64,000 nucleotides of DNA, taken from NCBI GenBank assembly GCA_900469965.1, contig UBZP01000002.1:1-64000 (forward strand), written 5' to 3'. Origin of the DNA: Hyphomicrobiales bacterium (GTDB lineage Bacteria; Pseudomonadota; Alphaproteobacteria; Rhizobiales; Rhizobiaceae). A model generated the notes under the pieces. The model was not told where the DNA came from and ran no database searches. It was given only the letters and a program-made list of their open reading frames with translations. Positions 34,556-43,436 of this stretch are shown here, piece after piece (the first letter of the stretch is position 1; each line of letters opens with the position of its first letter). The position numbers were made by a program, and so were the translations under genes.

Positions 34556-34762
34556 TTATTGCTCCGAGAGCTTGATGCCGGGGTGATATTCCTTGCCCTC
34601 GACTTCCTTCACCACCGCCTGGCCGCACTGCATCAGCTTGGTTTCGGCATTATAGGCGTAGGTCGGCGAGCCGTGCAGCGACCAGCCCTTGTTCAGGGCG
34701 AGCGTCACCTTGTGGCAGAAGGAGGCGTCGTCGGGGCCGGTGAGGAAGCGATAGACTTTCAT
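34556..34762 (-). CDS. DUF1737-domain protein
   Basis: 68-aa protein beginning MKVYRFLTGPDDASFCHKVT with LNKGWSLHGSPTYAYN in the middle, which is the DUF1737 pattern. Function unknown. Its ATG overlaps the stop codon of the CoA-ester lyase gene (ATGA), so the two are translated together. Convergent with the kinase gene; 59 bp lie between. Confidence 0.85.
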   Translation of the reverse strand: MKVYRFLTGPDDASFCHKVTLALNKGWSLHGSPTYAYNAETKLMQCGQAVVKEVEGKEYHPGIKLSEQ

Positions 34763-35670
34763 GGGGACTTCTCTTTGTCTGCGATGAGATCTGCCTTGGC
34801 GAGCAGGCGTTCGGACTGCGCGAGGTGGAGGCGCTCCACCATGCGGCCGTCGAGGTTGATGGCGCCCTTGCCGGCGCTCTCCGGCAGGGCGAAGGCTGCG
34901 ACGACGGCGCGCGCGGCTTCGGCAGCGGCGGCAGGGACGCCGAAGGCCCGGTTCGCGCCGTCGATCTGGGCCGGGTGGATCAGCATCTTGCCGTCGAAGC
35001 CCATTTGTCGGCCCTGCTCGCATTCGGCGGCGAAGGCTTCGAGATCGGCAAAGTCGTTGTGCACGCTGTCGATGATGTCCAGCCCCGAGGCGCGCGCGGC
35101 GACGATCGCCTGCATCAGGAGCGGCACGAGATAGGGGCGGCCGGGCATGTCGGCAATGCCGGTGGCAAGCCGCAGGTCGTTGAGCCCGATCACAAGGCAG
35201 TCCAGTCCGCTGCCGCTGGTGCGCCCGACCTCGGCGATCGCGGCAATGTTGAGGATCGCCGCCGGTGTCTCGATCATCGCCCACAGGCGCGGGCCGTCGT
35301 CGGCGCCCTGCTCGCTCAGCCAGTCCGCCACGGCCAGCACGTCCTGCGGCTCGCAGACCTTCGGCAGCAGCACCGCGTCGGGCGCGCATTCGAGCACCGC
35401 CTCGAGATCGGCGGCGCCGTCGTCCTCCGACAGGGGGTTGACGCGGACGATATGCTCGCGCCCACAGGTGCGATCGAGCGTCGAAAAATGCCGCTTCAGC
35501 GCCGCGCGCGCCGCCGCCTTCTTCTCCGGCGCCACGGAATCCTCGAGGTCGAAGATCACCCCGTCGCAGGCGAGCGTCGTCGATTTCTCCAGCGCCCGCG
35601 CATTGCTGGCCGGGACGCTGAGCAGCGACCGGCGCACACGGAGCGGATGATTCTGGAACGGCGTGTTCAT
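34759..35670 (-). CDS. HpcH/HpaI-type CoA-ester lyase (CitE-like)
   Basis: 303-aa TIM-barrel lyase acting on malyl-, citramalyl- or citryl-CoA type esters, magnesium-dependent. Marks: RRSLLSVPASN (about 13-23), DGVIFDLEDSVAPEKK (about 36-51), the metal-binding Glu in MIETPAAI, and GFDGKMLIHPAQI (about 223-235). No CitD or CitF neighbours are seen, so a citrate lyase complex is unlikely; a malyl-CoA/methylmalyl-CoA type lyase or thioesterase is more probable. Start ATG 35670 follows GAAGACG. Confidence 0.87.
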   Translation of the reverse strand: MNTPFQNHPLRVRRSLLSVPASNARALEKSTTLACDGVIFDLEDSVAPEKKAAARAALKRHFSTLDRTCGREHIVRVNPLSEDDGAADLEAVLECAPDAVLLPKVCEPQDVLAVADWLSEQGADDGPRLWAMIETPAAILNIAAIAEVGRTSGSGLDCLVIGLNDLRLATGIADMPGRPYLVPLLMQAIVAARASGLDIIDSVHNDFADLEAFAAECEQGRQMGFDGKMLIHPAQIDGANRAFGVPAAAAEAARAVVAAFALPESAGKGAINLDGRMVERLHLAQSERLLAKADLIADKEKSP

Positions 35671-35837
35671 GACGTCTTCATGCCCCGCTTCCGGCAAATC
35701 GGCAAGGGCCCGCCGGGACGTCGGGGCCGAACTGACGATCCGCAAACTGCGACATTCTGGCTCTCCCCGCGCGACTGTCACAGCCTTGTAATGAACACAT
35801 TCACTGCCCACATTCGTTTGCAGAGAAAGGGCCAGTC

Positions 35838-36086
35838 ATGCAAAGCATCCGCTCCATCTTCCTCGCTACCGCAGCCATCGTCATCGCCGGCGCGACGCTC
35901 GTCTTCGCCGCCTCGATCGGGCTCGCCCTCGCCGGCATCGCCTCGGTCGTGATGCTGGGGAGCTGGATCTCTGCGAAACTCCAGCCGACGCCCGTCCGCG
36001 CCAGGGTCTACGCCCGCACCGGCAAACCCGGCCAGCGCGAGCCGCGCGTCTGGAACGACGGCCGCGGCACGATCATCGACCTCTGA
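35838..36086 (+). CDS. small membrane protein of unknown function
   Basis: 82 aa: a long hydrophobic stretch (about 6-48, one or two helices), then a basic tail with RVYARTGKPGQ and ending VWNDGRGTIIDL. AAAGGGCC lies just upstream. It stands alone between the lyase gene (divergent) and leuD, with a hairpin after it. Reads like a conserved rhizobial small membrane protein; no function can be assigned. Confidence 0.75.
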   Translation: MQSIRSIFLATAAIVIAGATLVFAASIGLALAGIASVVMLGSWISAKLQPTPVRARVYARTGKPGQREPRVWNDGRGTIIDL

Positions 36087-36113
36087 TTGCCAACCGGGCC
36101 TTTCACCCGGGCA

Positions 36114-36134
36114 GGCCGCCGGTCCCCGGCGGCC
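36114..36134 (+). terminator. hairpin after the small membrane protein gene
   Basis: GGCCGCCGG-TCC-CCGGCGGCC, a 9-bp perfect stem 27 nt after the stop codon; no T run follows. It separates this gene from leuD. Confidence 0.5.
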
Positions 36135-36232
36135 CCGATCTGCGTTCCGGCGCAAGATTCTTCTTCAATTCCCCGTGAAACTGCACTAAACGCAAACCCG
36201 GAACGATCCGCATCGCAATCGAGGTTCACGTC

Positions 36233-36838
36233 ATGGACAAGTTCGTCAAGCTGACCGGCGTCGCCGCGCCCCTGCCCGTCGTCAATATCGACACGGACAT
36301 GATCATTCCGAAGGACTACCTGAAGACCATCAAGCGGACCGGTCTCGGCAAGGGTCTCTTCGCGGAAGCGCGCTACAACGAGGACGGCTCGCCGAACCCG
36401 GATTTCGTGCTGAACAAGCCCGCCTACCAGAACGCCAGCATCCTCGTCGCCGGCGACAACTTCGGCTGCGGCTCCTCGCGCGAGCATGCCCCCTGGGCGC
36501 TCCTCGATTTCGGCATCCGCTGCGTCATCTCCACCTCGTTCGCCGACATCTTCTACAACAACTGTTTCAAGAACGGCATCCTGCCGATCGTCGTCAGCCC
36601 CGAGAACCTCGAGAAGCTGATGGACGACGCCAGCCGCGGCTCCAACGCCGTCCTGACCGTCGACCTCGAGGCGCAGGAAATCTCCGGTCCCGACGGCGGC
36701 AAGATTACCTTCGAGATCGATGCCTTCCGCCGCCACTGCCTGCTGAACGGCCTCGACGACATCGGCCTGACGCTCGAGAAGTCGGCAGCGATCGACAGCT
36801 TCGAGAAGAGCACCGCCGCGGCACGTCCCTGGGCCTGA
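36233..36838 (+). CDS. leuD: 3-isopropylmalate dehydratase small subunit
   Basis: Swivelling-domain subunit of isopropylmalate isomerase, which with LeuC (not in this window) converts 2- to 3-isopropylmalate. 201 aa, usual length. Family marks: [13 protein letters not shown] (about 19-31), [17 protein letters not shown] (about 74-90) and the [11 protein letters not shown] segment. GAGG lies 9 nt upstream of the ATG. ridA follows after 14 bp, so they probably form an operon. Confidence 0.97.
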   Translation: MDKFVKLTGVAAPLPVVNIDTDMIIPKDYLKTIKRTGLGKGLFAEARYNEDGSPNPDFVLNKPAYQNASILVAGDNFGCGSSREHAPWALLDFGIRCVISTSFADIFYNNCFKNGILPIVVSPENLEKLMDDASRGSNAVLTVDLEAQEISGPDGGKITFEIDAFRRHCLLNGLDDIGLTLEKSAAIDSFEKSTAAARPWA

Positions 36839-36852
36839 GCGGCCCTTCGGAC

Positions 36853-37233
36853 ATGCGCCGCCTGATCTCCTCCGGATCGCCCTTCGAACGCACCGCCGGC
36901 TATTCGCGGGCGGTGGTGCAGGGCGACTGGTGCTTCGTCTCCGGCACGACCGGCTACGACTATGCCACCATGACGATGCCAGACGGCGTCGAGGCGCAGA
37001 CCCGCAACTGCCTCGCAACCATCCGCAAGGCCATGGACGAGGCGGGCTTTGCCCTCGCCGACGTGGTGCGCTGCCACTACTACCTGACGGACGCGTCGTT
37101 CGCCGACATCGTCTTCCCGATCCTCGGCGAGGCCTTCGGCGAAATCCGCCCGGCCGCGACGATGATCGTCTGCGACCTGATCAAGCCGGAAATGCTGATC
37201 GAGATCGAGGTCACCGCGCTGCGGCAGCGCTGA
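36853..37233 (+). CDS. RidA-family enamine/imine deaminase-like protein
   Basis: 126-aa YjgF/RidA-fold protein. The VSGTTGYD and CLATIRKAMDEAG segments, and the EIEVTAL end, are typical. Canonical RidA has an Arg near residue 105 within C-x-R-V-E-V-A; here the corresponding stretch reads PEMLIEIEVTA, without that Arg, so it belongs to a non-RidA subgroup of the family whose deaminase activity is not assured. Downstream of leuD, where a link to branched-chain amino acid metabolism is plausible. Confidence 0.87.
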   Translation: MRRLISSGSPFERTAGYSRAVVQGDWCFVSGTTGYDYATMTMPDGVEAQTRNCLATIRKAMDEAGFALADVVRCHYYLTDASFADIVFPILGEAFGEIRPAATMIVCDLIKPEMLIEIEVTALRQR

Positions 37234-37872
37234 CCGGCCATTGCAGAGCAAGGAACAGGGCATGCGCCTGCGTTCACGCGCGGAAGCCGCCGTGGCATGA
37301 GCATCGTTTCGGACGGGGCACTGGAAGCTGCCTCATCTGAAATTCTATAGCGTGCACCTTTCAGTGCCCCGTTCGGCGGTTGTTGCCCGCAACTCTGCCC
37401 TTCTGCTTCCGCGGATTTCGGTCCGCGGCCCTGTGCGCCACCCGGACGCGTCCGGAGCGAAACTCGGGATACCCCGCCGTCTCCAGAGGAGGGCCTTTCT
37501 GCGCACCCCCGATGCCGGGACTTGCGTCCTTTCCCAGGTACCGGGCGCCGGCCCCGCCTCGCCGCGACGTCTCGCGGTGCATCCGATGGCGGAACGGAAC
37601 GATGCTGCCACGGCCGAAGAACACGAGGATGGGCAGAGCACGGAATTTTGGCGCGACAAGACCCGTGTTGGCGACAACGCAGGAAATACGAAATATTATC
37701 AAATACTTGATATAGAGCAGATCGAAGATCTGTCTGCCGGGCCGATCGGCCGGCGCAGGGGCCGTCCCCGCAATCGCGGGAGCGGTCCCCGCTGGCGGCG
37801 GCCCGGCGGGTGCGGGAATTCATCCCTCGAAAAGCGTGGGCGAAATGCTATATGACATGTAAAGGAGCGCTC
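37234..37872. other. gene-free region rich in palindromes
   Basis: About 640 bp with no credible gene on either strand; open frames have no ribosome binding site and no protein-like composition. It holds several dyads: CCGCGG at 37409 and 37423, CCGGACGCGTCCGG at 37442-37455, CAGATC-GAA-GATCTG at 37718-37732, and a GC hairpin near 37756-37796. A short AT-rich patch lies at 37685-37715. The density of dyads recalls the mosaic intergenic repeats of rhizobia. Confidence 0.5.
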
Positions 37873-38307
37873 ATGGCCCGCATTGACCAGACCGAAGATT
37901 GGCGCAACCGCCACGCCCCGACGATCAGCACCTTCGAATCGCTGGCGCTGGAGGCCTATGGTCACCTGCCGGAGGAATTCCGCGCGCTCACGGGCAACCT
38001 GATCATCGAGATTTCAGACTTTCCGACCGACGACGTCTTCGAGGACATGGCGCTGGAGACCCCGTTCGACCTGCTCGGGCTGTTCGAGGGGCGCGGCATC
38101 TCCGAGCGCTTTACCGTCGAGACCGGCGAGATGCCGAACCGCATCACCCTCTACCGTCGCCCGATCCTCGACTACTGGGCCGAGAACGAGGAAACGCTGG
38201 GCGACATCGTCACCCACGTGCTGATCCACGAGATCGGCCATCATTTCGGCCTTTCGGACGACGACATGGAGCGCATCGAGGCCAGCGCCGAGATCGCCGC
38301 GGGCTGA
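37873..38307 (+). CDS. zincin-like metallopeptidase family protein
   Basis: 144-aa small cytoplasmic protein with the zinc-protease motif HEIGHHFGLSD (about 121-131) at the C-terminus and an N-terminal FESLALEAYGHLPEEFRAL segment. This is the zincin_1 family (PF06262-type). Substrate unknown. AAAGGAG lies 7 nt before the ATG, which settles the start against a longer frame. Confidence 0.87.
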   Translation: MARIDQTEDWRNRHAPTISTFESLALEAYGHLPEEFRALTGNLIIEISDFPTDDVFEDMALETPFDLLGLFEGRGISERFTVETGEMPNRITLYRRPILDYWAENEETLGDIVTHVLIHEIGHHFGLSDDDMERIEASAEIAAG

Positions 38308-38325
38308 GGCAGCCGTCCGGCGGGC

Positions 38326-38365
38326 GGCGACGGCACCCGAAGGGTCGGGCGCCTGCGCCGTCGCC
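38326..38365. terminator. hairpin between the metallopeptidase gene and putA
   Basis: GGCGACGGC and GCCGTCGCC form a 9-bp stem around a 22-nt loop, between two convergent stop codons. No T run. Confidence 0.5.
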
Positions 38366-38371
38366 CGAGGC

Positions 38372-41300
38372 TCAGCCGATCGCCATCAGGCTGGCATTGC
38401 CGCCGGCGGCCGTGGTGTTGATCGAGGTCGAGACCTCCTCCAGCAGCCAGTTCAGGCAATAGGCCTCCGCATTGGCGGCGGCGATCGCCGCGCTCGAGGC
38501 GGCCTGCACCAGCACCAGCGGGCCCGGCAGGGCGGCAATCCTTTCATTGGCGGCGCGGATCTGTTCGCCATCGCCCTCGACCAGCGCGCCGGCGAAAGGC
38601 CCGCTCTTCTCCCAGTCGTTCGACCAGGCGACCCGGGTGGCAACGCTCGCCGGCAGGTCCTTCAGCGCCGGCTGCAGGCCGCACGCCGCATCGATCACGA
38701 CCCGATTGCCGGTGGCGAGCGCGGCCACGATCTGGGCGTAGAGACCGCCTTCCGTCTGCGGCACGAGCAGCACCTGCCCGCGCGGATGCAGCGCATAGAG
38801 ATTGCGCTCGCCGACCGGACCGGGCAGCTCGATGTCGAGGCCGAGCGCGGAGGTGCTGCCGGTGTCGCGGGCCGCCTGCGCCTGCGCATTCATGCCGCGC
38901 TGGCCGAGCCAGCGGGCGAAATCCGTCAGCGCCGGGTCGGTGTGCACCGAGCTGTGCTGCGGTGGGATCGGCGCGGTCCTGACGAGGCGGCCGAGATAGA
39001 GCGGGCCGCCGGCTTTCGGCCCGGTGCCGGAGAGGCCGCGGCCGCCGAAGGGCTGGACGCCGACGACGGCGCCGATGATGTTGCGGTTGACGTAGAGGTT
39101 GCCCGCCCTCACCCGGCTCGTCACATGCGCGATCGTCTCGTCGAGGCGCGTATGCAGGCCGAAGGTGAGGCCGTAGCCGGTGGCGTTGATGTCGTCGATC
39201 AGCTTGTCGAGCTCGTCGCGCTTGAAGCGGATCACGTGCAGCACCGGCCCGAACACCTCGCGCTTCAGCTCCGTCAGGCTGCCGAGCTCGATGATCGTCG
39301 GCGGCACGAAGGTACCCTCGGCGGTCGCCGCGTCGAGACCGATCTGCTCGACCTTGCGGCCCTTGCCGCGCATCGCCTCGACATGCGTCTCGATGATGCC
39401 CTTGGCCTCGGCGGTGATGACCGGGCCGATATCGACGCTGAGCCTGTCGGTGCGGCCGATCTTCAGCTCGTGCAGCGCCCCCTTGAGCATGCCGAGCGTG
39501 CGGTCGGCTATGTCGTCCTGCAGGCAGAGCACGCGCAGCGCCGAGCAGCGCTGGCCGGCGCTGTCGAAGGCGGACGCGATCACGTCGAAGACCACCTGCT
39601 CGGCGAGCGCCGACGAATCGACGATCATCGCGTTCTGGCCGCCGGTCTCGGCGATCAGCGGGATCGGCCGCCCATCGGCCGAAAGCCGCCCGGCGAGCTG
39701 CGCCTGGATCAGGCGGGCGACCTCGGTCGAGCCGGTGAACATGACGCCGGCCGTCTCAGGCGCGGCGACGAGAGCCGCGCCCACCCGGCCGTCGCCCGGC
39801 AGAAGCTGCAGCACCTCGGCCGGAATGCCGGCCTCGTGCAGCAGCCGCACGCCTTCGGCGGCGATCAGCGGCGTCTCCTCGGCGGGCTTGGCCAGCACCG
39901 GATTGCCGGTGACGAGCGCGGCAGCGATCTGGCCGGTGAAGATCGCCAGCGGGAAGTTCCACGGGCTGATGCAGACGACCGGGCCGAGCGGCGCATGCGC
40001 CGGGCCGAGCGTGCGCCGCGCCTGTTCGGCATAGTAGCGCAGGAAATCGATCGCCTCGCGCACCTCGGCGATGGCGTTCGGCAGCGACTTGCCGGCCTCG
40101 CGCGCGATCAGCCCGAGCAGGGTCGGCATGCGCGCCTGCATGGCATCGGCGGCGCGGGTGAGGCGGGCGGCCCGCTCGGCGGGGGAGACGGCGGCCCAGC
40201 GGGGGGCGGCGGCAGCGGCGAGCGAAACGGCGGCCCGCGCCGTCTCCTCGGATGCCTCGGTGACGGTGCCGACCACGTCGCGACGGTCGCCCGGGTTGAG
40301 CACGTCGCGGGTGACGCCGCCGGCGGCGCCGGTCGCAAGCTGCGGCTCGGCCTTCCAGGCGATGGCGGCGCTCTTTTCGAGCGCCTCCGTCAGCGAAGCG
40401 AGCGTCGTCTCGTCGGAGAGGTCGAGACCGGCGGAATTCGGCCGCGCCCCATAGAGATTGGCCGGCAGCGAAATCTGGTCGTGGCGGGCGCCGACGACCG
40501 CCATCGCGCGGACGACCTCGACCGGATCGGCGACGAGCTCGTCGATCGAGACGGCCGGATCGGCGATGCGGTTGACGAAGGAGGAGTTGGCGCCGTTCTC
40601 CAGCAGCCGGCGGACGAGATAGGCGAGCAGCGTCTCGTGCGTACCGACCGGGGCGTAGATGCGGCAGGGTCGGTCGAGGTTGCCGCGGCCGACCACCTCG
40701 TCATAGAGCGGCTCGCCCATGCCGTGCAGGCACTGGAACTCGTACTTGCCGACGGTGAAATCGGGGCCGGCGAGATGGTAGATGGCCGAAAGCGTCTGGG
40801 CGTTGTGGGTGGCGAACTGCGGGAAGACCACGTCGGTCGCGGCCAGAAGCTTGCGCGCGCAGGCGATGTAAGAGACGTCGGTGTGCACTTTTCGGGTATA
40901 GACCGGGAAATCGGCAAGCCCGTCCACCTGCGCCCGCTTGATCTCCGCATCCCAGTAGGCGCCCTTGACGAGACGCACCATGATGCGCCGGCCGGAGCGA
41001 TGGGCGAGATCGACGATGAAATCGAGCACGAACGGGCAGCGCTTGCCATAGGCCTGGACGACGAAGCCCATGCCGTTCCAGCCGGACAGGTCGGGATCGG
41101 TGCAGAGGCTTTCCAGCAGGTCGAGCGACAGCTCCAGCCGGTCGGCCTCCTCCGCGTCGATGTTGAGGCCGATGTCGTAGCGCTTCGAGAGCAGCGCCAG
41201 CGCCTTCACCTTGGGCAGCAGCTCGTCCATGACGCGTTCGGCCTGGGCGCGCGCATAGCGCGGATGCAGCGCCGACAGCTTGATCGAGATGCCGGGGCCC

Positions 41301-42073
41301 TCGTAGATGCCGCGGCCGGCCGAGGCCTTGCCGATCGCATGGATGGCGTTCTCGTAGTCGCGGTAGTAGCGCGCGGCATCGGCCGCCGTCGTCGCCGCCT
41401 CGCCCAGCATGTCGTAGGAATAGCGGAAGCCCTTCTGCTCCAAGGCGCGCGAGCGGGAGAGCGCCTCCTCGATCGTCTCGCCGGTGACGAACTGCTCGCC
41501 CATCATCCGCATCGCCATGTCGACGCCGCGGCGGATGACCGGCTCGCCGCAGCGGGCGATCAGCCGGGTCAGCGCCGCAGACAGGCTGCGGTCGTTGACG
41601 GTGCCGGTGAGCTTGCCGGTGACGACGAGGCCCCAGGTCGCGGCGTTGACGAACAGCGAGCGGCCGCCGCCGATATGCGACTTCCAGTCGCCGTCAGCGA
41701 TCTTGTCGCGAATCAGCGCATCGCGGGTGGCCGTGTCGGGGATGCGCAGCAGCGCTTCCGCCAGGCACATCAGCGCCACGCCCTCCTGGCTCGACAGCGA
41801 ATATTCATGCACCAGCCCCTCGACGCCCGTGCCCTTGTGCTTGGCCCGCAGCGCGGCAATCAGCTTGCGGGCGGTGGCGGCGATCGCCGCGCGCTGTTCG
41901 GCGCTCACGGTCGCCGCCTCCAGAAGCGGCGCCAGGCATTCCGCCTCCGGCCGGCGATAGGCTTCGGTGATCGCCCGGCGCAGCGGCCCCTGCGGGCGGA
42001 TCGGCGGGGCGAAATCGGCAAAGGGGCGACCGGCGGGGATCGTGGTCTGCTTCGAGGGGGAGGTCTTGCTCAT
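38372..42073 (-). CDS. putA: bifunctional proline dehydrogenase / L-glutamate gamma-semialdehyde dehydrogenase
   Basis: Oxidises proline to glutamate in two steps (FAD, then NAD+). 1233 aa. Proline dehydrogenase domain about 150-480, with RLVKGAYWDAEIK. Aldehyde dehydrogenase domain about 560-1030, with PWNFPLAIF, ETGGQNAMIVD and the catalytic Cys near 841 (SAGQRCSALRV). A C-terminal ALDH-like region follows. There is no N-terminal ribbon-helix-helix domain, so it cannot repress itself; the divergent putR does the control. Confidence 0.97.
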   Translation of the reverse strand: MSKTSPSKQTTIPAGRPFADFAPPIRPQGPLRRAITEAYRRPEAECLAPLLEAATVSAEQRAAIAATARKLIAALRAKHKGTGVEGLVHEYSLSSQEGVALMCLAEALLRIPDTATRDALIRDKIADGDWKSHIGGGRSLFVNAATWGLVVTGKLTGTVNDRSLSAALTRLIARCGEPVIRRGVDMAMRMMGEQFVTGETIEEALSRSRALEQKGFRYSYDMLGEAATTAADAARYYRDYENAIHAIGKASAGRGIYEGPGISIKLSALHPRYARAQAERVMDELLPKVKALALLSKRYDIGLNIDAEEADRLELSLDLLESLCTDPDLSGWNGMGFVVQAYGKRCPFVLDFIVDLAHRSGRRIMVRLVKGAYWDAEIKRAQVDGLADFPVYTRKVHTDVSYIACARKLLAATDVVFPQFATHNAQTLSAIYHLAGPDFTVGKYEFQCLHGMGEPLYDEVVGRGNLDRPCRIYAPVGTHETLLAYLVRRLLENGANSSFVNRIADPAVSIDELVADPVEVVRAMAVVGARHDQISLPANLYGARPNSAGLDLSDETTLASLTEALEKSAAIAWKAEPQLATGAAGGVTRDVLNPGDRRDVVGTVTEASEETARAAVSLAAAAAPRWAAVSPAERAARLTRAADAMQARMPTLLGLIAREAGKSLPNAIAEVREAIDFLRYYAEQARRTLGPAHAPLGPVVCISPWNFPLAIFTGQIAAALVTGNPVLAKPAEETPLIAAEGVRLLHEAGIPAEVLQLLPGDGRVGAALVAAPETAGVMFTGSTEVARLIQAQLAGRLSADGRPIPLIAETGGQNAMIVDSSALAEQVVFDVIASAFDSAGQRCSALRVLCLQDDIADRTLGMLKGALHELKIGRTDRLSVDIGPVITAEAKGIIETHVEAMRGKGRKVEQIGLDAATAEGTFVPPTIIELGSLTELKREVFGPVLHVIRFKRDELDKLIDDINATGYGLTFGLHTRLDETIAHVTSRVRAGNLYVNRNIIGAVVGVQPFGGRGLSGTGPKAGGPLYLGRLVRTAPIPPQHSSVHTDPALTDFARWLGQRGMNAQAQAARDTGSTSALGLDIELPGPVGERNLYALHPRGQVLLVPQTEGGLYAQIVAALATGNRVVIDAACGLQPALKDLPASVATRVAWSNDWEKSGPFAGALVEGDGEQIRAANERIAALPGPLVLVQAASSAAIAAANAEAYCLNWLLEEVSTSINTTAAGGNASLMAIG

Positions 42074-42262
42074 GGCGGCGCTCTTGGTTGGTGGGGCATC
42101 GCGACCGGTCGCCCGGCCGGGCCGCGCCGCTTCGCCGGCATTCGCCGGCGCCTCGTCTCGCAGCCCTGGAATGGTAGCACCGATGCGAAATCCATGTTGA
42201 CTTGATTTCGATCCAATTTAGTCCGATTAAGCTGAATGAGACCCACTTTGAAGGCAATTCGG
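42074..42262. promoter_or_regulatory. divergent putA-putR control region
   Basis: 189 bp between the two start codons. The part 42187-42240 is AT-rich against GC-rich flanks, as expected for an Lrp-type binding region, and holds TTGACT at 42197-42202 on the plus strand. Exact sites cannot be fixed. Confidence 0.55.
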
Positions 42263-42757
42263 ATGGCGAAGGCGCAGACGATCGACGATTTGGACCAGTT
42301 CGACATTCGCATCCTCGACGTCCTCAGCCAGGACGGGCGGATCTCCGTGACAGAGTTGTCCAAGCGGGTGGGGTTGTCGAAGACGCCGTGCCAGGCGCGC
42401 CTGAAGCGGCTGATCGACGAGGGTTTCATTCTCGGCTTCCACGCCGAGATCAACCTGCGCAAGCTCGGCCTCGACCATGTCGCCTTTGCCGAGGTCAAGC
42501 TGTCAGACACGCGCGAGAAGGCGCTGGAGGCGTTCAACAGCGCCGTGCGGCGCATCCAGGAAGTGGAGGAATGCCACATGATCGCCGGCTCCTTCGACTA
42601 TCTCCTGAAGGTGCGCACCTCCGACATCCGCCGCTACCGCGAAGTGCTGGGGGAGAAGATCTCCAGCCTGCCGAACGTCGCCAACACCTCCACCTTCGTC
42701 GTCATGCAGGCGGTCAAGGACAGCGGCGCTGCGGGTTCGCCGGCGGCCCTGCTCTAG
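42263..42757 (+). CDS. putR: Lrp/AsnC-family regulator PutR
   Basis: 164-aa regulator, divergent from putA, which in rhizobia and Agrobacterium is a proline-responsive activator of putA. N-terminal winged helix with LDQFDIRILDVLSQDGRISVTELSKRVGLS (split: helix-turn-helix about 26-48), C-terminal RAM domain about 70-150 with GSFDYLLKVRT. The ATG at 42263 follows GAAGG; an in-frame ATG nine codons upstream lacks one. Confidence 0.92.
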   Translation: MAKAQTIDDLDQFDIRILDVLSQDGRISVTELSKRVGLSKTPCQARLKRLIDEGFILGFHAEINLRKLGLDHVAFAEVKLSDTREKALEAFNSAVRRIQEVEECHMIAGSFDYLLKVRTSDIRRYREVLGEKISSLPNVANTSTFVVMQAVKDSGAAGSPAALL

Positions 42758-42879
42758 CGGGCACGCCTGCCGACCTGTCTGCCCCTGTCGCACTGCAGCA
42801 CGCTGATTGCGCAATGGAAACCTGACGTTAACCATGCGCCCCGTATGCAGGACCGACCGCATGCGAGGGGACAGCATTC

Positions 42880-43179
42880 ATGAGCGCAGCATCCGCAAAC
42901 GCCAGCCTGACGACCGGCACGGCACCGATCCCGTTTCCGATCGCCAGGCGGACGAAGGTGGTGCGCCGCTGCGCCGCCGAGCTGGAGGCCCTGCATGGCG
43001 AGCCGGCGCTCGTCTACTGGCGCGGGGAATGCCGCAAGCTCGCCGAAGAGCTGCTGTCGCTCGGCTGCGACGAGGCCGCAATGCGCAGCCAGGTCCTCGA
43101 CTTCCAGGACGAGGTGCAGGCCGAACTGCGCCGCCGGCACGAGGCCCGCAGCCTGCGGGAAAACGCCGGCACGGCGTGA
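42880..43179 (+). CDS. DUF6074-type small protein
   Basis: 99 aa. The core VVRRCAAELEALHG...YWRGECRKLAEELLSLGCDE resembles the DUF6074 proteins common in Rhizobiales (recalled, not searched). It appears helical, with conserved Cys and Trp, and has no signal peptide or membrane helix. GAGGGG lies 11 nt before the ATG. Function unknown; no operon partner. Confidence 0.75.
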   Translation: MSAASANASLTTGTAPIPFPIARRTKVVRRCAAELEALHGEPALVYWRGECRKLAEELLSLGCDEAAMRSQVLDFQDEVQAELRRRHEARSLRENAGTA

Positions 43180-43436
43180 TTCGCGCAGCGCTGATTCGCG
43201 CGGCGAAACGGCCCTTCCCTCGCCATGCACGCCAGGAGTGGACCCGTTCACGGATTGTGCGGGTAAATTATATCTTTTTTATATGTTTTTAGCACTTGCG
43301 TGCCTAAAATGCGTCGAAATCATTCTTATGGGTGGCGCGCATTCGATCCCCCGGCTAGACGGGCATTCTCTCGCAGGCGGCCGCGCTTCGGCACGGTCCG
43401 CGCGATATCATTTTTGCATCGGGAAAGCAGGCAGAC

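Noticed and set aside
37352-37855. 167-codon plus-strand frame before the metallopeptidase gene
   Set aside because: No ribosome binding site, non-protein composition, and it overlaps several palindromes; the region is treated as intergenic.
38786-42205. 1139-codon plus-strand frame antisense to putA
   Set aside because: Same reason; putA shows all family motifs on the other strand.
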